NCBI GenBank assembly: GCA_008360975.2
Contig: CM039182.1
Span: 17,332,324-17,396,323 of the forward strand
Reading direction: 5' to 3'
Source of the DNA: Lichenostomus cassidix
Taxonomy: Eukaryota > Chordata > Aves > Passeriformes > Meliphagidae
Length of the DNA stretch: 64,000 nucleotides
Part shown: in pieces, positions 49,359 to 62,245 of the stretch
Position numbering within the stretch: position 1 is the first letter of the stretch
Layout of the letters: the number at the start of each line of letters is the position of its first letter
Notes under the pieces: model-generated
Seen by the model: only the letters and a program-made list of their open reading frames with translations
What the model was told of the DNA's origin: nothing
Database searches by the model: none
Position numbers and translations under genes: made by a program

Positions 49359-51099
49359 TCCAATTCCTACCCAAAATCTTCCAAAAGTAAAAACACCCAA
49401 CCCCCAAAAAACCCTCAAACTACTTCCCATCCCCAAAAAACTTCAAACTGTCAGGAAGGCATCTGTTAGAGGGAGTAGAATAGTTGATTGTATAAGTGAT
49501 CCTCATTCTCATTTGCAGTTTTCTCTTTTTTCCCCTTTGTTTCTCCATTTTCCTCCACTTTTGGTTATCTTTAGTTTAATTAAAGTTAATTCAAGAACTT
49601 AAATGACTTCATATTGCACAGTTCAATTCTATTTTTACCTCATTTCAAAGGATAGCTTTAGTTCTAGGAGCAAGAAAAATCAGAAAATGAGGCATGTGTG
49701 ACTGCTTTTTTTCCCAGAGAAAGCAAACACATCTTCTTATTATGGATCTATGCATTAAGACATGATCACTTTAAAATGTCTCCTTAGACTGTGAGAATAT
49801 TTTATACAAGGTAATTCAGACATCTTTATGTAATGCAAGAGTCTGGCTAACGTTAACATTCATGCAGTGATGACAGAACATATACTCTTCTGCATTTTGA
49901 TTTTCATAGACGCCTAGTCTGTAAATATTCAGACTCTTCAAGCTGGTAGAAAGTTATTACCTGTATGTAAAGGACTGGATCTTTTACTTGTCTTCAGTTT
50001 GGGGAAAAGGGAAAAGGAAAGTCATTGCTAACTTCCTGGTTTCAAGAGAGATGAATCAAACATTGTCCTAGCAGTTTCCCACATGGCCATCAAAAAAGCA
50101 CAGGCACAGAGGAGAAGCACATATCACCTTTCTTCTTCTGGCAGCTGAAAGCTTCATTTCTGAATAGCACGGGGGGGAAAATCTCTGTCTTGAGTAATAC
50201 TCAGCTATGTCTTTGTTGTATTGATTAGTCATACAAAACACATACAGCACAAAAGCATTGGTGCACTGGGAAAACTGAATTTCTGTGAAAAGAAAACTCA
50301 GGTTATAGTTCACAATGTACAACATTTTCATGGGAGAATGAACAGTGCAGATATCTGAGAAACAACTGGAGTGTAAGGTACATTTTAGAAATATCTATCC
50401 TGACATTGCTGGAGTAAGATGTTCAGCAGCCCTGTTTCTGGCTAATTCTTTGCAGGATTTCAATGAGAATGACCATGCAAGTCCCTGTCTTTTTGCTTCT
50501 AAAGACAGCTTATCTATTTTCTGCAGCTGAAAGCTCTGATTTAGAGGTGTCCTGCCTTTCTGCCTTCTGGGTTTTGTTACTGGTGTCTCAGTGCTCATTC
50601 TCACACAGGGTTGCTTCACCATTTGGTTGCCTAATATTCAGCATTTCAGTAAAAACAATTCTCTACCCCAACATTGGTCCATAGAATATACCTCAATATT
50701 AAAGATCTCCAGCTCTAACAGTTGCAATTAAGAGTGTATTTTCTAGTTCATTATATAAAATCAGATCCTTGAAAGAGCTCCCTGTCTACAGCACCTTTCC
50801 TCTCCACTCAAATCCCTCTCCCTCCACAGACTCTTAGGTGTTTCACACAAGACAGGTCATGAAATAATTAACAACAGTTACAATTTGCTGAATGACTTTG
50901 TGCTACTTCATGTAAAGCCAGCTGACTCACTTTTACGTGACTGATTTACCTGAAACTTAAATAGGAAGAATATTACATGTTAAAAAGCTCAATACCCTTC
51001 AAACAAGATCAAATAATGCAGCTCTACTTTCAGTGGCCATCCTTTGTAGACTGTTTACAGAGAAACTTGTTGGTTATATAATCTGTCAACGAGATGTTT

Positions 51100-51380
51100 G
51101 CTTTTTCCCATAAATTTAATTAGGTTTTGATAGATTCATCAGTTTTCATCTAAATTATTTTTGGTGAATTCTAATTGGCTCCTGCTGTGGCTTGGCAGCC
51201 ACATAACTGATCATATGCCTATTTAATCCACTCATGGGATATTTAACAAATTGTTAGCTATTTCACTGTGCACTGAAGTGTAGCTCTACCAATTCTTTTT
51301 TCCTGTCACGCTACTGGGGCTATTATGACAGCCCATTATGTGATTTATTTTGTGAAATAAATGTGAAGTGTTGCAAAAAC
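51100..51380. promoter_or_regulatory. Possible conserved noncoding block
   Basis: Non-repetitive block rich in homeodomain and CCAAT-like words (TTAATTAGG, CTAATTGGCT, CCTATTTAATCC, GATTTATT). It may be an enhancer. No comparative evidence available here. Confidence 0.17.
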
Positions 51381-52111
51381 AACAATACATCATAATCTTT
51401 ACCCAAAATAAAAAAGGTCAAGAGACATCTCTGCTTGTACAGGCAAAGCACTAACACCTTTCTTTCCAATCTGTGGGCAGTAGTTGGCTTTTTCTGACAT
51501 CAATGCACTAAGTAAGACATATTGCAGTCAAATAGTTATGTGATAATTCATTTTATCCTTCTAAAATAAGTACTTAATTGGTTAAGAGAAAAAGGAATAG
51601 GCCTATTTATCAGATGTTTAGGCTTGTCTACCTGGGGAAATAGGCTGGAATAGTTATTGCATACTAACTCTTCAGGAGGACATTCCTAATCCACAGTGAA
51701 ATTGTCCCTGTGTGTTTAGCTTAACCCACACTGGGAATGAGTACAGAGAGGTTGTTGCACTCTGAATTCACCCCCTACATTTATTCTGTAACAACTCCCC
51801 CACACAGAAAAAATTTTAATGAAAGTAATGTAAAGAGTTCAGAAAAATAGCTGTAAAGCTTAGTTCATATTTTATGCAGTAAAATGCTCACTATCCTGCT
51901 CATGATGTATCTTGCCAAGCAGGACTAGAGAAGATTACTTGGAACATGGAAAGATGTTTCAAATAGGAGTGTCAGAAGTACAGGTCCATATTCTCCTTTT
52001 CTCCCAACTTCTCCCAAATTTCCTGATATCTCCCAAATCATTTATCTTAGGCAGAGTTGATTCTTCTCTTTTCTAGTTCTTTGAGGGTTTGGGGGGTGGG
52101 ATTGTTTTGGT

Positions 52112-52169
52112 TGGTTTTGTTTTGGTTTTGTTGTTTTGGGTGGTTTTGTTTTGGTTTTGTTGTTTTGGG
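52112..52169. repeat. Perfect 29-bp tandem duplication in a G/T tract
   Basis: Two identical 29-bp copies (52112-52140 and 52141-52169) beginning TGGTTTTGTTTTGG and ending GTTTTGGG, inside a G/T-only region (52087-52176). The identity suggests a recent or ongoing copy-number change. Confidence 0.92.
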
Positions 52170-53742
52170 TTTTTTCATGAGATGTGGAGAAGAGTACACA
52201 TGATGCTCTGGAATTTATGGATACTTGCTCCTGCTTTTCCTAGTAGAAAGTGAGCTGTGCTTGGTCTGCAGAACAGTCCTGCAGTACTTCATCTCTTTAC
52301 TGGAGATGTGGCACTCACTCTTCCTTCTGCTAGCACAGAGACCTAATCAGTGAAAGAATGCTTTCTGGTCAGATCTGTCAGCATGCAACTTTGGTTGTTG
52401 CTCTCTAAAATAAATCAGTTTAATGATGCCTGTAAAATGGTGTGTAATTTTGAAACACAAACATGATAGATGTGAAATCATAATAAATCACCCTCTCAGT
52501 AGAAGTACCAAGTTTTCTCAAAATGTGGCAATTTCTCTGTGACACAGTTCTCATATCAGACTTGAGAAATCCATAACTCAGATATCAGAAAACAAGACAG
52601 AGCTGTCAATGTGCTAGTCCAACAAACAACATAAAGTATGTTTAAACTTTGCTATAATTCATGTGCCATCAGAGACATACAGCAGCTTCTGCATATCCAT
52701 GTTTTCTTATCAGACTATAGTAGAGAACAGACAACAAGTGCAGTAAAGCACTGTCAAACCAGACCATTAGGGATGACAGACCCCAGCGGATTAAGTCATG
52801 ATGGCAAGGTCAGTGGGATGTGAAACTTGGCTAATGATGTCATGCCCTTGTCAGCTTGCATTGGCTAAACACGTTAAGGTTTACCAGCAAGCCCTATGGC
52901 TTAGTGAACACTGCTAAAGGGAATTTCAACCTCAAATAGGTCAATGTGAGTGGAATACAAATACTTGTGCTGCAAAGACTCTTGAAAGCCTGGCACTGCT
53001 AAAGCCAACGGGAGCTTGGCCAGTGACCTCCGTGATGCCAGGATTTTGCCCTTTGGCTTTTGCAGATATGACATTCAATTAAATTCCTTTGCTTCTATTC
53101 TGTAGATTGGTTTTCATCATATGTCATAAGACATTTGTAGATTGCAAGCTGTGTAGCAGGGAGCAGCATCTCATTAAGATTTGTACTGATATCACATTAA
53201 TGGGACCCCAGTCCTTTCAGGGCCACCTCACACATGCTGAAGAACAAAGCAATAAAAGAAAGCTCATCCACAGTGCAAGGATAATCCTGCTCTAGAAATT
53301 AGCTAACTTTTATCATCTGAAAATGACTGCACAGGATGCTCTGTGCAGCTGAGCAGAGCAGTGTGGGTAAGTGTAGAGCCACCACCAGCTTCCCCCTGTC
53401 AGAAAACATTATGGTGAGCAGGGCTCAGAGGGAGGAGATGTCTCCCAGCTGAGAGCGAGCCGCTCTGACAGTTGGCACTCCAGGAGCCAGCCAAGTATTT
53501 CCAAAGGGGAAGGGCCACCAAAAGAGGGGCTGGAGAACAAGGCAGGGTGAAAGTAGGTTGCACCTCTTGGAGAGACAGAGATCAGCAGTGCATCTTATGC
53601 TTCAGATAACCAACCTTGAAACTCCTGTGAGCCCCACAGAGGTGGTGATTGTGTTTTACAGGAATTTGGTTTGGTTTTGAATCAGCACTCAGTGAGTAAG
53701 TACTAAAGCTAGTACCTTCAAACAGATTTTCTTTGTTGTGGG

Positions 53743-53768
53743 TTTGTTTTGTTTTGTTTTGTTTTTTT
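53743..53768. repeat. (GTTTT)n tract
   Basis: Pentanucleotide GTTTT repeat ending in a T run. Confidence 0.9.
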
Positions 53769-55976
53769 CACTTCTAGGCATAGGCATTGCTAGGTTTACC
53801 AACTGAGCAAAGCAAAAATATGCTTCCATATCCAGAGCCACAAAGGCAAAGGAGCAAATATGCTCGTGCTTAAGAGGCCATCAGCAGAGATTGTCAGACC
53901 ATACAGAACCACATTTGAAATGTTGAACATTTCAAACATGTTGCAGTATCTCCCCCTGCAATTTCATAGAAGTGCATGTCTCCCTAGCGTTGCTTAGCAC
54001 ATCTAAGGGCAGTAGAGGGGAAAGAGTGAAGGCAATATGTTTAGTCCTTCTTCAGTGCCTTCTGTTATCTCAGATTTCAAAGCACACTTCTAAACTTCTC
54101 AGAATCTATTTTTAGAAACATTTTGACTCAAAAACCTCAAAATTCAGCAGAATCCCCATGGCCAGTGGCTGTGAAGGAATGAATCTCATTCTGACATTCA
54201 GATCCAAGCTTAGATTCCAATACACATAGGGGTTTTTTGGTTTTTAATTGCAAATACAAAATGGTTTGATTTCAAAGAAAGTTAAATATTTGAATTGTAC
54301 TTCTTTATTTGCGCTTTTTTTTTAAGTATGTATTTTTTTCTCCTAATGAGGTCAATAAAGCAAGGTAGGAAGAGATGGAATTGACTAATTCTAGAAAGGT
54401 GGGGCCAAAGTCTTAGATACATTTATGCAACTAAAACTAAAGAATCACAGTGAAGTTTTAGAAGTGCCCAACAGGGTAGATGCCTTACTTCTGCTAATGT
54501 CAAAGATTATTTGACTGTCAAACTGCCAAAAGAATGGCAATCTGAAAGATGAGAAATACAGTATTATTAGTGTCAGTGTCAGAAAATGTTAATGAGTGAT
54601 ATTATCACAAATGAAATCAGACACAGGCAAGTAGCTAAAAACAAGCAGGTTTCAGAGAAGGAAAGTCTTATACTTAAAAGATTGTGTCATTAAGCAGCCT
54701 AGATGTGCACAACATCTCTAATAATATTCATTTAAGATGGAGAACTTCATGGAACACAGTGACCTCAAAAGATAGTCAGAATTAGGTAAGAGTAATAATC
54801 TTCTAGTGAGAAGGCAGATTTCACAAGAAATCATGAGTGAAAAAATGGAGCACGACAGGACTAAAAAGTAACAAGTTTGTTTGTTGTTGCCTCAGCTTTT
54901 CAGGCTGCCCATGAACAGGCCCATGAGACAGACCTGGGAAAGGGATACTGTGAAGTTCCTGGGACTGAAATGTGAAGCTCCTTCTCTGAAACATGAAGAG
55001 CCATATTTTGCTACTGACTTAATCCTCCTTCCAGTTTCTGTGCACACAGAGATAAACCTCCAAAGCCAGGAGTAACAGGGTAGATAATGTTTCAACAAGA
55101 CCAACTTCAGCAAAATTTGAATGACTGTGAATATCCAAAAGCAAATAGGAAATTCTGGGAAATTTACTTACATTGTGAACAACCAGAAAGTAGTAGAAAT
55201 GAAGGTATGAACAGGGAAGATTTTTGAGAATATGAACATTTCAGGTAGGGCAGAGAGAAACACAGAAGCTTTCTGTCAACACATACAAAGATGAAGCTAC
55301 ACAAGAGCAGATTGTTGCCATCAGCAGGTAGAACAGAAATGTGCCCAACTACAACACACCCCTAGCACAGAACTAGAGCCAGGAGATTATTTTAATTCAA
55401 AACAGCCTCTATACCCAAAGTTGAGCATAGTAGCCAAGTTACCAACATAGAAATGCTCAAACAAAGGAGGTACCAATGACCAGGAATAGTCAAACTGACT
55501 GGGGACTGGGCAAGCACCAAAGCAGAAGTACATGGAGTTAAAGAGCAAATATCAGCCAGAAGCCAATATAGGGGTGCAAAGGGGTCTGTGGAAGAACAAT
55601 GGAGCAACCAACAGCCATCAACATAAAGTAAGCTGCAAGTCAGATGTAAGCAGATGAGTGGAAAGGCATGCACATAGTTTCACCTAGCTAAAGAAAGAGA
55701 AGACTAAAGTACTAATTTTGTGCATTTTACAGAAGCAGCTTGGCACACAAAGAAAAGGCATCTAGTTATTTAGCATACAATAATGTGTCAGAGAAAATAT
55801 AAAAATGTTTTTAAAGAGAAAATCAGATTATACTGCATAACTGCTCTTATAGATGTGTATGTGGGGTCAAAAGAATAACAAATTTGGTGTAGAAGTATGT
55901 TCAGTTGCACACCCATATATTTTCAGGATTATGAAAATCAATAAGAATTTTCCTTTCTTTACTGAAGTACAAATAC

Positions 55977-55989
55977 AAAAAAAAAAAAA
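55977..55989. repeat. Poly(A) tract
   Basis: A run of about thirteen A. Confidence 0.85.
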
Positions 55990-57395
55990 GATCAAAATGA
56001 ATGCCTCCAGCAAAGTTCCCTTGTTCCTCGTTTCCGGCCAGTAAAAAAGAGTTTGAAGAACAGTTTTCAGAGGGCGTAAAAACCTCATAATTAATCATTT
56101 CTTCAAACACATCAGGAGCAGGAAGCTATAGAGTTTGTAGTCCCATTAATTGATCAAAGTACAAAAGGAACTTTCAGAGGAGATAAAGCAGAGGAGGAAA
56201 ATTAAATGATTTTTTACAGCCTTGAAGGAGTTTGGGGAAATATCTTGGCTGAAACCTTTCTTCATACATCTGAGGGGATGTGTCAAATGAGCTATTTCAG
56301 AGTAAGTTCATTAGAAGAATCTCAAGAATAAATTGTCAAAATTAAGGTAAAAAATTGTCAGGTCCAGATGATTTAAAGGCTGACCTACTAAAGGAAGCTG
56401 CAAGGCAATAGAGCTGTCATTGCACGGCAGGAATGGAGGATGGCAGAAGCGATGACAAATTTTTAACAGTTGCAATGTGTAACTGGAGAGCTGTAGCACC
56501 TCCTAGTTTGACAGCTGTATCAGGAGCATGGGTAGGCTTAAATCAGAGGATGTTGGGAAAGTGCAGTACCCCAGGGAAGGAGCTTTCAAAGAGGGGTGTG
56601 ATGTCTTGCAGACCAGACAGAATTTTCTGAAGGCATGAGATAATAAACCCAGTTAAGAACATGGGCACAAAAAGGCAGAGGAACAGCTGGGCTGGGTTTG
56701 CTATGAAGCCTGTCTCCAAAAGTGAATGCACAGGAAAGACAAGACAGCCAGGACAGATGTACAAGATGTTCCTGATGAGTACTCCTAGGGTTTCCAATCA
56801 TTATAACTTCCATGAGCTTCTTAGGCAGCCTTTATTTCTATACATTTAGTAACATTCAATGGATTTGTGATCTGTGAACTAGACCAGTCAGTCTGTCCCT
56901 TGAATCCACAAATACCAAATACTGTCCACATTATGTGTGGCGATGAACTTTGAAACCTAACTATGCCTTGAATGAAGGATAATTTTGATTTTTCTCTTTT
57001 TTCTAAATATGCCTTCTAGAAGCATCCTTCAATGTCCTCTACTTGAGGTACAAGAAGAGATAATGAGCAAGCAATTCCCACCCTATCCTGCACATACTGA
57101 TTGGGATTTAATCTCTGGACTTCCTGAAAAGTATTTGACAATGTCCTTCTCAAAAAATAACTCTTCCTACCACAGTAGAGGACAGGAGCTCCTTGGATGG
57201 ATAGGTAAAATGTTAAGGTTTAGAATATGAGGAATAGGAATAAACAACCAATTTTCTCCATGCAGAGAAGGTACCAATAGAGACTTACTGGGGTATGTGA
57301 TAGGTCTGCCCTGTTCAACACACTTCTAAATTACCTGGAAAAGGAGGTGAATAGTGAGATGGCTATGTTTTCTGCTGATAAGAACTTACTCTGTC

Positions 57396-57426
57396 AAAAA
57401 AAAAAAAAAAAAGAGAGAGAGAGAGA
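57396..57426. repeat. Poly(A)-(GA)n tract inside the old LINE
   Basis: A17 followed by GA repeats. It interrupts the reverse-transcriptase remnant. Confidence 0.9.
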
Positions 57427-57675
57427 AATGCAGGGAAGAAACTGACTGGATGATTAAGTGGCAGATGAAATTCAAAGTAGATAAATGTAAAGTAGCAAGT
57501 ACAAGAAAAACAATCCTAACTTTATATATACAGTGACAGTCTTTAAATTAGCATTCAGGAATAAGATCTTGGAAATATAATAGATAGTCTATGAAAGTGT
57601 CAGCTCAATGCTCAGGAGTAATAAAAAACAAAGGAAATTGAATGTGAGGAATTATCAAGAAAGGAAAAGAGAAGG

Positions 57676-57700
57676 GAGAGAGAGAGAGAGAGAGAGAGAG
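57676..57700. repeat. (GA)n microsatellite inside the old LINE
   Basis: About twelve GA units. It interrupts the element between the ORF2 blocks. Confidence 0.92.
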
Positions 57701-58090
57701 CATCATCCCATGCTGCATAGATGTGGGGCTACCACACCTTGAATATTCTGGGCAGTTCTGGTCTACCCATCTCTGTAGTGTACAGCAGGTCTGAAAGGGG
57801 TTCAGAGGTGGAGTTTTAGAATGACAAAAGTCATTTGATAATGGTTTCTGCATCTGAAGTGATTAAATAGATTAGACTTTTCAGTCTGAAAAGAGGTGAC
57901 TGAACAAGGCTGTAAGAAAATTCTGTGAAGTTACAAGTCTGTGGTGAACATAAACAGGGATCTTGTGCTCATTGCCTTTTCTAATGCAAGAATCAGAAAA
58001 TATCAATGAAAGACAAAAGACAACAAATTCAAAATAAAGGAAAGAAATAAAGCACACAGTCAGCTGAGAAAAGTCATTCCATAGGCTTTC

Positions 58091-58714
58091 ACCAGTGTTT
58101 TCTAGGCTTCAGAGAGTGATGAGTCAAAAGAGGATAAGTAAATAAGTCAATCCAGATCTATTAAATATGGAGACAAAATGTGTAGCCCAGGAGCCATGGG
58201 TCATCAGAAACTGAGACACTGTGCTGGAGAAAGGCTTATGGCTTCCCTGGCCCTGTGTTCCTCTCAGTGCATTAACAGATGGCTGCTATCAGAGAGAAGA
58301 TAATGAATTGAATTAATATTTTGGCTGCACAGGATTAGACTTTCCCATGTGCTCAGTCAATACACTCCAGCTTTTAAGATTCACAGTTAGTAAAACACTT
58401 TTTTTTTTTAGTTTAGTACAGTAAACCTATTTGTATGGGGCACACTGACAGACAGTGAGCATAAAACCCCACTGGACTATGACAATGATGGTATCTTTTC
58501 AGTGGCACTTTACAGTTTCACACTTGAAAGCTGAAAGATCAGCTGTGAAAGAAATAAATGCACAAATTGACACAGGAGAACTGCTTCAACAGGAGGTCTA
58601 ACTGTAGCATGTCTTGAAGTCTTCATGGCTGCTGGAGATGGCCAATTGTGTTGACCCTGGCATAATGATTTAGGTGCAAATGCAGTTAATCTCACCCATT
58701 GAAGACTGAGTTCA
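58091..58714. other. Non-genic stretch
   Basis: A T10 tract near 58400 and otherwise unremarkable sequence between two LINE remnants. Confidence 0.55.
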
Positions 58715-58806
58715 ATGGTGGACATGGCGGTGTTGCTGGGTTAATGGTGAGACCTAGTTGATGTTCTTAAAGGTCTTTTCCAGCCTTAACAATTCTATGA
58801 TTCTAC
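58715..58806 (+). mobile_element. CR1 LINE 3'-end fragment
   Basis: GGTGGACATGGCGGTGTTGC, TGGGTTAATGGTGAGACC, CTTAAAGGTCTTTTCCAGCC and TTCTATGATTCTAC form a plus-sense avian CR1 terminus. Only the 3'UTR end remains. Confidence 0.92.
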
Positions 58807-61545
58807 AATGCTCCTCCATTTTAACTACATCAGATATCAAGAGGGTAGCTTAAATTTTGGGTTATCACTTTGTGGTAAACACTAAGTGTCAGTTACAGAG
58901 CTCAGAGTTCAAATCTTGCTCTGCTTCTGCTGAATTCAGTAATACTGAATGTTGGAACTATTTTGTGGCATTGATGCCAGCAAGTCCTGGTTCTTTTGTG
59001 GAGTCCCAGTGGGGAGGAACAGCTAAGGGGTTTGTAAATGGGCATATCAATGGCAGAGGTACAGAGAGCCTGAGAACAGGTCAGGGATTTTGTAGCATTT
59101 TCATAATAGCAGGCATGACCAAGACACGTATGGGAATACCACTTCTAAACGTTTTCCCCACCAAAGAAATCAAACGTTACAAAATGTACCTGGCTTTGCT
59201 TGGCTTCGTGTCTGTTGTTTCATGCAGAGTGTGTGATGGAGCAGGCACTGCTCTTCATGCCAGTGGAAAAGTGGGGACTGACTGGGATGTGTTCAGTGGC
59301 ACAAGATCAGGACCCCAGTGCACACAGGAGCCTGGCACATGTATGTGTGTGCACACACATCCCCAGCAAGGAGGGACAGACACCAGGCTGCTCCCCCTCG
59401 GGGCAGAGAGCATCTCCCTACCACCCAACCACGCTGGGAAACGCCTCAGGCTGGGCAGAACCTCTGTACCTGTTTACTGGGTATTTGCTGTGCCTACTTA
59501 CAGAGCATCTAGAGCACTTTCTTAACCTGAATTGCACGGGGGAGGGGAACAGCCCATTAAATTGTGATCAACCAGATTGCAGACAGAATTTAAAAAACAG
59601 TCCTACTTTAAGCAGTATGTGCAAAGTCATCCTACCTCAGTTCTCTGGGCAAGTTTGACAATCCAAGGACTGTCCTCATCACAAAGACAGCATTGTTTCA
59701 AGTTTTTAGGGTTACAGTGCCCCAGCCGTTCCAATTACCTTCAGCTACAGTTAGTGTTAAGCACTCTGAAAACCAGAGCCTTAAGGGCTTGATTTTGGTT
59801 AGTTTTACCTGAGATGCAGCTGAAAATGCTCAGCCCATTTATCTCATCAGTGGGAAAAGACACTGAAGTGGTTTGGAAATGAAGGGAAACTTTGCTAGAG
59901 CCTCTTGCTAGCATCTTAGCAAACTTCCCAAACAGGAATTTAAGAATGTAAACAACTTGTGGCTCAGAACTGGCAGTATATAAAGTCCCAAAGAAAAATG
60001 AAATAATGTAAGAAATCTCCATGTGTTCTTTGCCAGACAATTGAAAAACATCCTGCAAATTGTTCTGACATGTTTTTGAACTTGCATTTTATTCTATGAA
60101 TTGACGTTAAACTGTGACCCTTTGCTGGGCCATTTGCAAATAGGAAGATTGTTACATTAAATCATTCTAAAATACAACTCCATTTACATTCCAATTTTAG
60201 TCTGGATTTCCCCAGTGATGCAGACAAAATAAGAGTTTTCTTTAATTGAAGTGACTCCCCAGAATGCTAATGAACACTTGATTGAGTTTGGACATTTTCA
60301 TAATTCTGATGTTCTTGCTTTGCTGATGAAAAAAACCAGAAACAAAGGATACAGCTGACCTCCTCTAATGTCCTCCTATTCCATGGAAGGAAGTGAACAG
60401 GAAATTGTTTTGGGGGTTGTTTTGTGTTTTTTTTAATTACAAAGATTTTTTTCACTTGTCTGGATATTGACAGAAAGTGATAGGACAAAATAGAAATGAG
60501 CAAAGTTATCATGTCTTGGTGCTCATATTTGCTTACCAGTAGAATATTTTTCTGAGAGCACAGGCTGTGTTGAACTTAGAACACAGCAATGTAGTTTGCT
60601 CATTTCTGTAGTGGCATAAAGTTGGCCTTCCTTCCTTCCTTGATAAGGCAGACTTCACAATAAATTGAAGCAGAAAATGTGAAGGCTTCTCAGTGCAGTG
60701 TTTTGTCTTTACCACTCGAGAGATTTTGTTTTCAGCAGAAATGGTGATAAGGCCAAATGCTCCCACTTGCATCATATGGAGTAATGCAGAGTCCTGCAGA
60801 GCAGAGCAAGGTACAGCATGAGATCATGGTGCTCTGGCTTTGCACGGCTGCAAGTGATAACCCACCCTGGGCAGCAGATGAGAACCCATCCAGTGTGTTT
60901 GTGTTCCATACAGCACAGCAGCTCAATCCCAGCTGCTCCTCCTGCCAGAGCACTCATTTCTCCACCATGATGCTGCCAGGTTGACTCCTCTCTCCAGAAC
61001 CTAAGGTGTATAACCAAAGATGTAATATTACACAATCAACACAAATAAGTATTAAACAAACCCTAAGAGTGATGAAATGCAAATAACATACAAGTAAGTA
61101 ATTCTCCAGGGTTTGTCGAGACAGCAGTTGTATCCATGGTGGATGGTGTCCAGAGACAAAAGGGAGACAAGGCAGGCACCCAGGAGGGGGAAACAAGTTG
61201 CTGACACCATAGTTGTCTTGAGAAATGGGGACTGATGAACATGAGGCCAGGAGGCCCCTCATACACTGGAGAGCTCCTGGAGCCCCAGACTGATCTTTCT
61301 TTCTGTCTTTGAGCAGAACAGCCATGTTATCATTCTCCTTAGGGAGAGCATGATCCTTAAATTTTGTTTTAGAAATTTCAAAACAGAGCATTGTGATGAG
61401 AAAGATTTTTCTTTGTTTTAGTACTTGCAATCAAAGTCTGGGAGTGGAACAGTTTTAAAAAATGAAACAACAGACAAAAACAAAATGGTTTTTGTCAACA
61501 TTTCAACTATCTCAAATGCTGATTGGAAAGGAACATAAATCATAA
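58807..61545. other. Non-genic stretch with chance open frames
   Basis: A 222-codon frame at 58857-59525 overlaps a 152-codon frame in another phase at 59200-59658 on the same strand. Neither has recognisable motifs, and the region is simply poor in stops. No splice or repeat evidence. Confidence 0.5.
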
Positions 61546-62245
61546 AACCACAGAATCATAGAATATGCTGAGTTGGAAGGGACCCATCCAGGATCATGGA
61601 GTCCAACTCCTGGCCTTGTGCAGGACATCCCAAGAATCACACCATGTGCCTGAGAGTGTCCAAATGTTTTTTGAACTGTCAGGCTTGGTGATGTGACCAC
61701 TTCCCAGGGGAGCCTGTTCCAGTGCTCAATCACCCTCTGGGTGAAAAACTTTTTCCTTATATCTGTCCTGAACCTCCCCTGACTCAGTTTCAGGCCTTGA
61801 GTCCTGTCACTGGTCATGAGAGTGAAGAGGTTGGTACCTGCCCCTCTGCTTCCTCTCATGAGGGTATTGAAGACCACAATGATGTCTCCCCTCAGTCTCC
61901 TCCAGGCTGAACAGATCAAGTTATTTCAGCTGGCTCTCACACAGCTTCCCCTCAGGGCCCTTCACCATCCTCATGGCCGTCCTTTGGACACTCTCTAATA
62001 GTTTAATATCTTTTTCATATTGTGGCACCCTGAACTGCCCCCAGGGCTCAAGGTGAGGCCATCCTAGTGCGGTGCAGAGCAGGACAATCCCCTCCCTTGC
62101 CTGGCTGGTGATGCTGTGCCTGATACACCCCAGGTCACAGATGGCCCTCCTGGCTGCCAGGGCACTGCTGGCTCATGTTCAATTTGCCATGGACCAGGAT
62201 GCCCAGGTTCTTCTCCACAGTGTTGCTCTTCTTGCCCAGAAATGG
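61546..62245 (-). mobile_element. CR1 LINE, about 700 bp, ORF2 C-terminus plus 3'UTR
   Basis: The least decayed transposon in the window. Reading leftward, it enters ORF2 at a VEKNLGILVHGKLNMSQQC block (about 62170-62235). It runs through the LLESVQRR/LRGD region and keeps the C-terminal signature FRTDIRKKFFTQRVIEHWN RLPWEVV (about 61690-61770). It ends in the 3'UTR and the ATTCTATGATTCTGTG tail at 61546-61565. Frameshifts and stops break the frame. It is 5'-truncated, as is usual for CR1, and lacks endonuclease and most of the reverse transcriptase, so it cannot move on its own. Confidence 0.95.

Larger units (their letters stand above)
48457..56329. other. Long gene-poor stretch
   Basis: No supported gene. 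It contains A/C and G/T simple tracts (49320-49358, 52087-52176, 53743-53768, 55977-55989). A less AT-rich patch at 53300-53660 includes GTGGGTAAGTG, a donor-like word without a partner. A conserved-looking block at 51100-51380 is listed separately. The part at 54600-56300 may include further old LINE sequence, but I could not align it by eye. Confidence 0.5.
56330..58090 (+). mobile_element. Ancient CR1/L3-type LINE, decayed reverse-transcriptase region
   Basis: Eroded plus-sense LINE ORF2, recognisable piece by piece and in the right order. There is a GPDD-like fingers motif (GGTCCAGATGATTT, 56361-56374) and a block related to the LDFQKAFDKVPHQ motif (about 57107-57155; here LDFLKS-like with a stop). 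Next come the palm region, where the family's FADDTKL reads FSADK (about 57367-57385), and the diagnostic WQMKFKVDKCKVA (about 57457-57495). Last are a PHLEYSGQFW-type block (57728-57767) and a GLFSLEKRRL-like block (about 57868-57898). Frames are broken by stops, indels, a poly(A)/(GA) insertion and a (GA)n expansion. It is far older than the other CR1 fragments here and dead. Confidence 0.85.

Noticed and set aside
58857..59658. Two overlapping plus-strand frames of 222 and 152 codons
   Set aside because: No recognisable domain, no splice structure and two phases open together in one stop-poor region. The window is large enough for such frames by chance.
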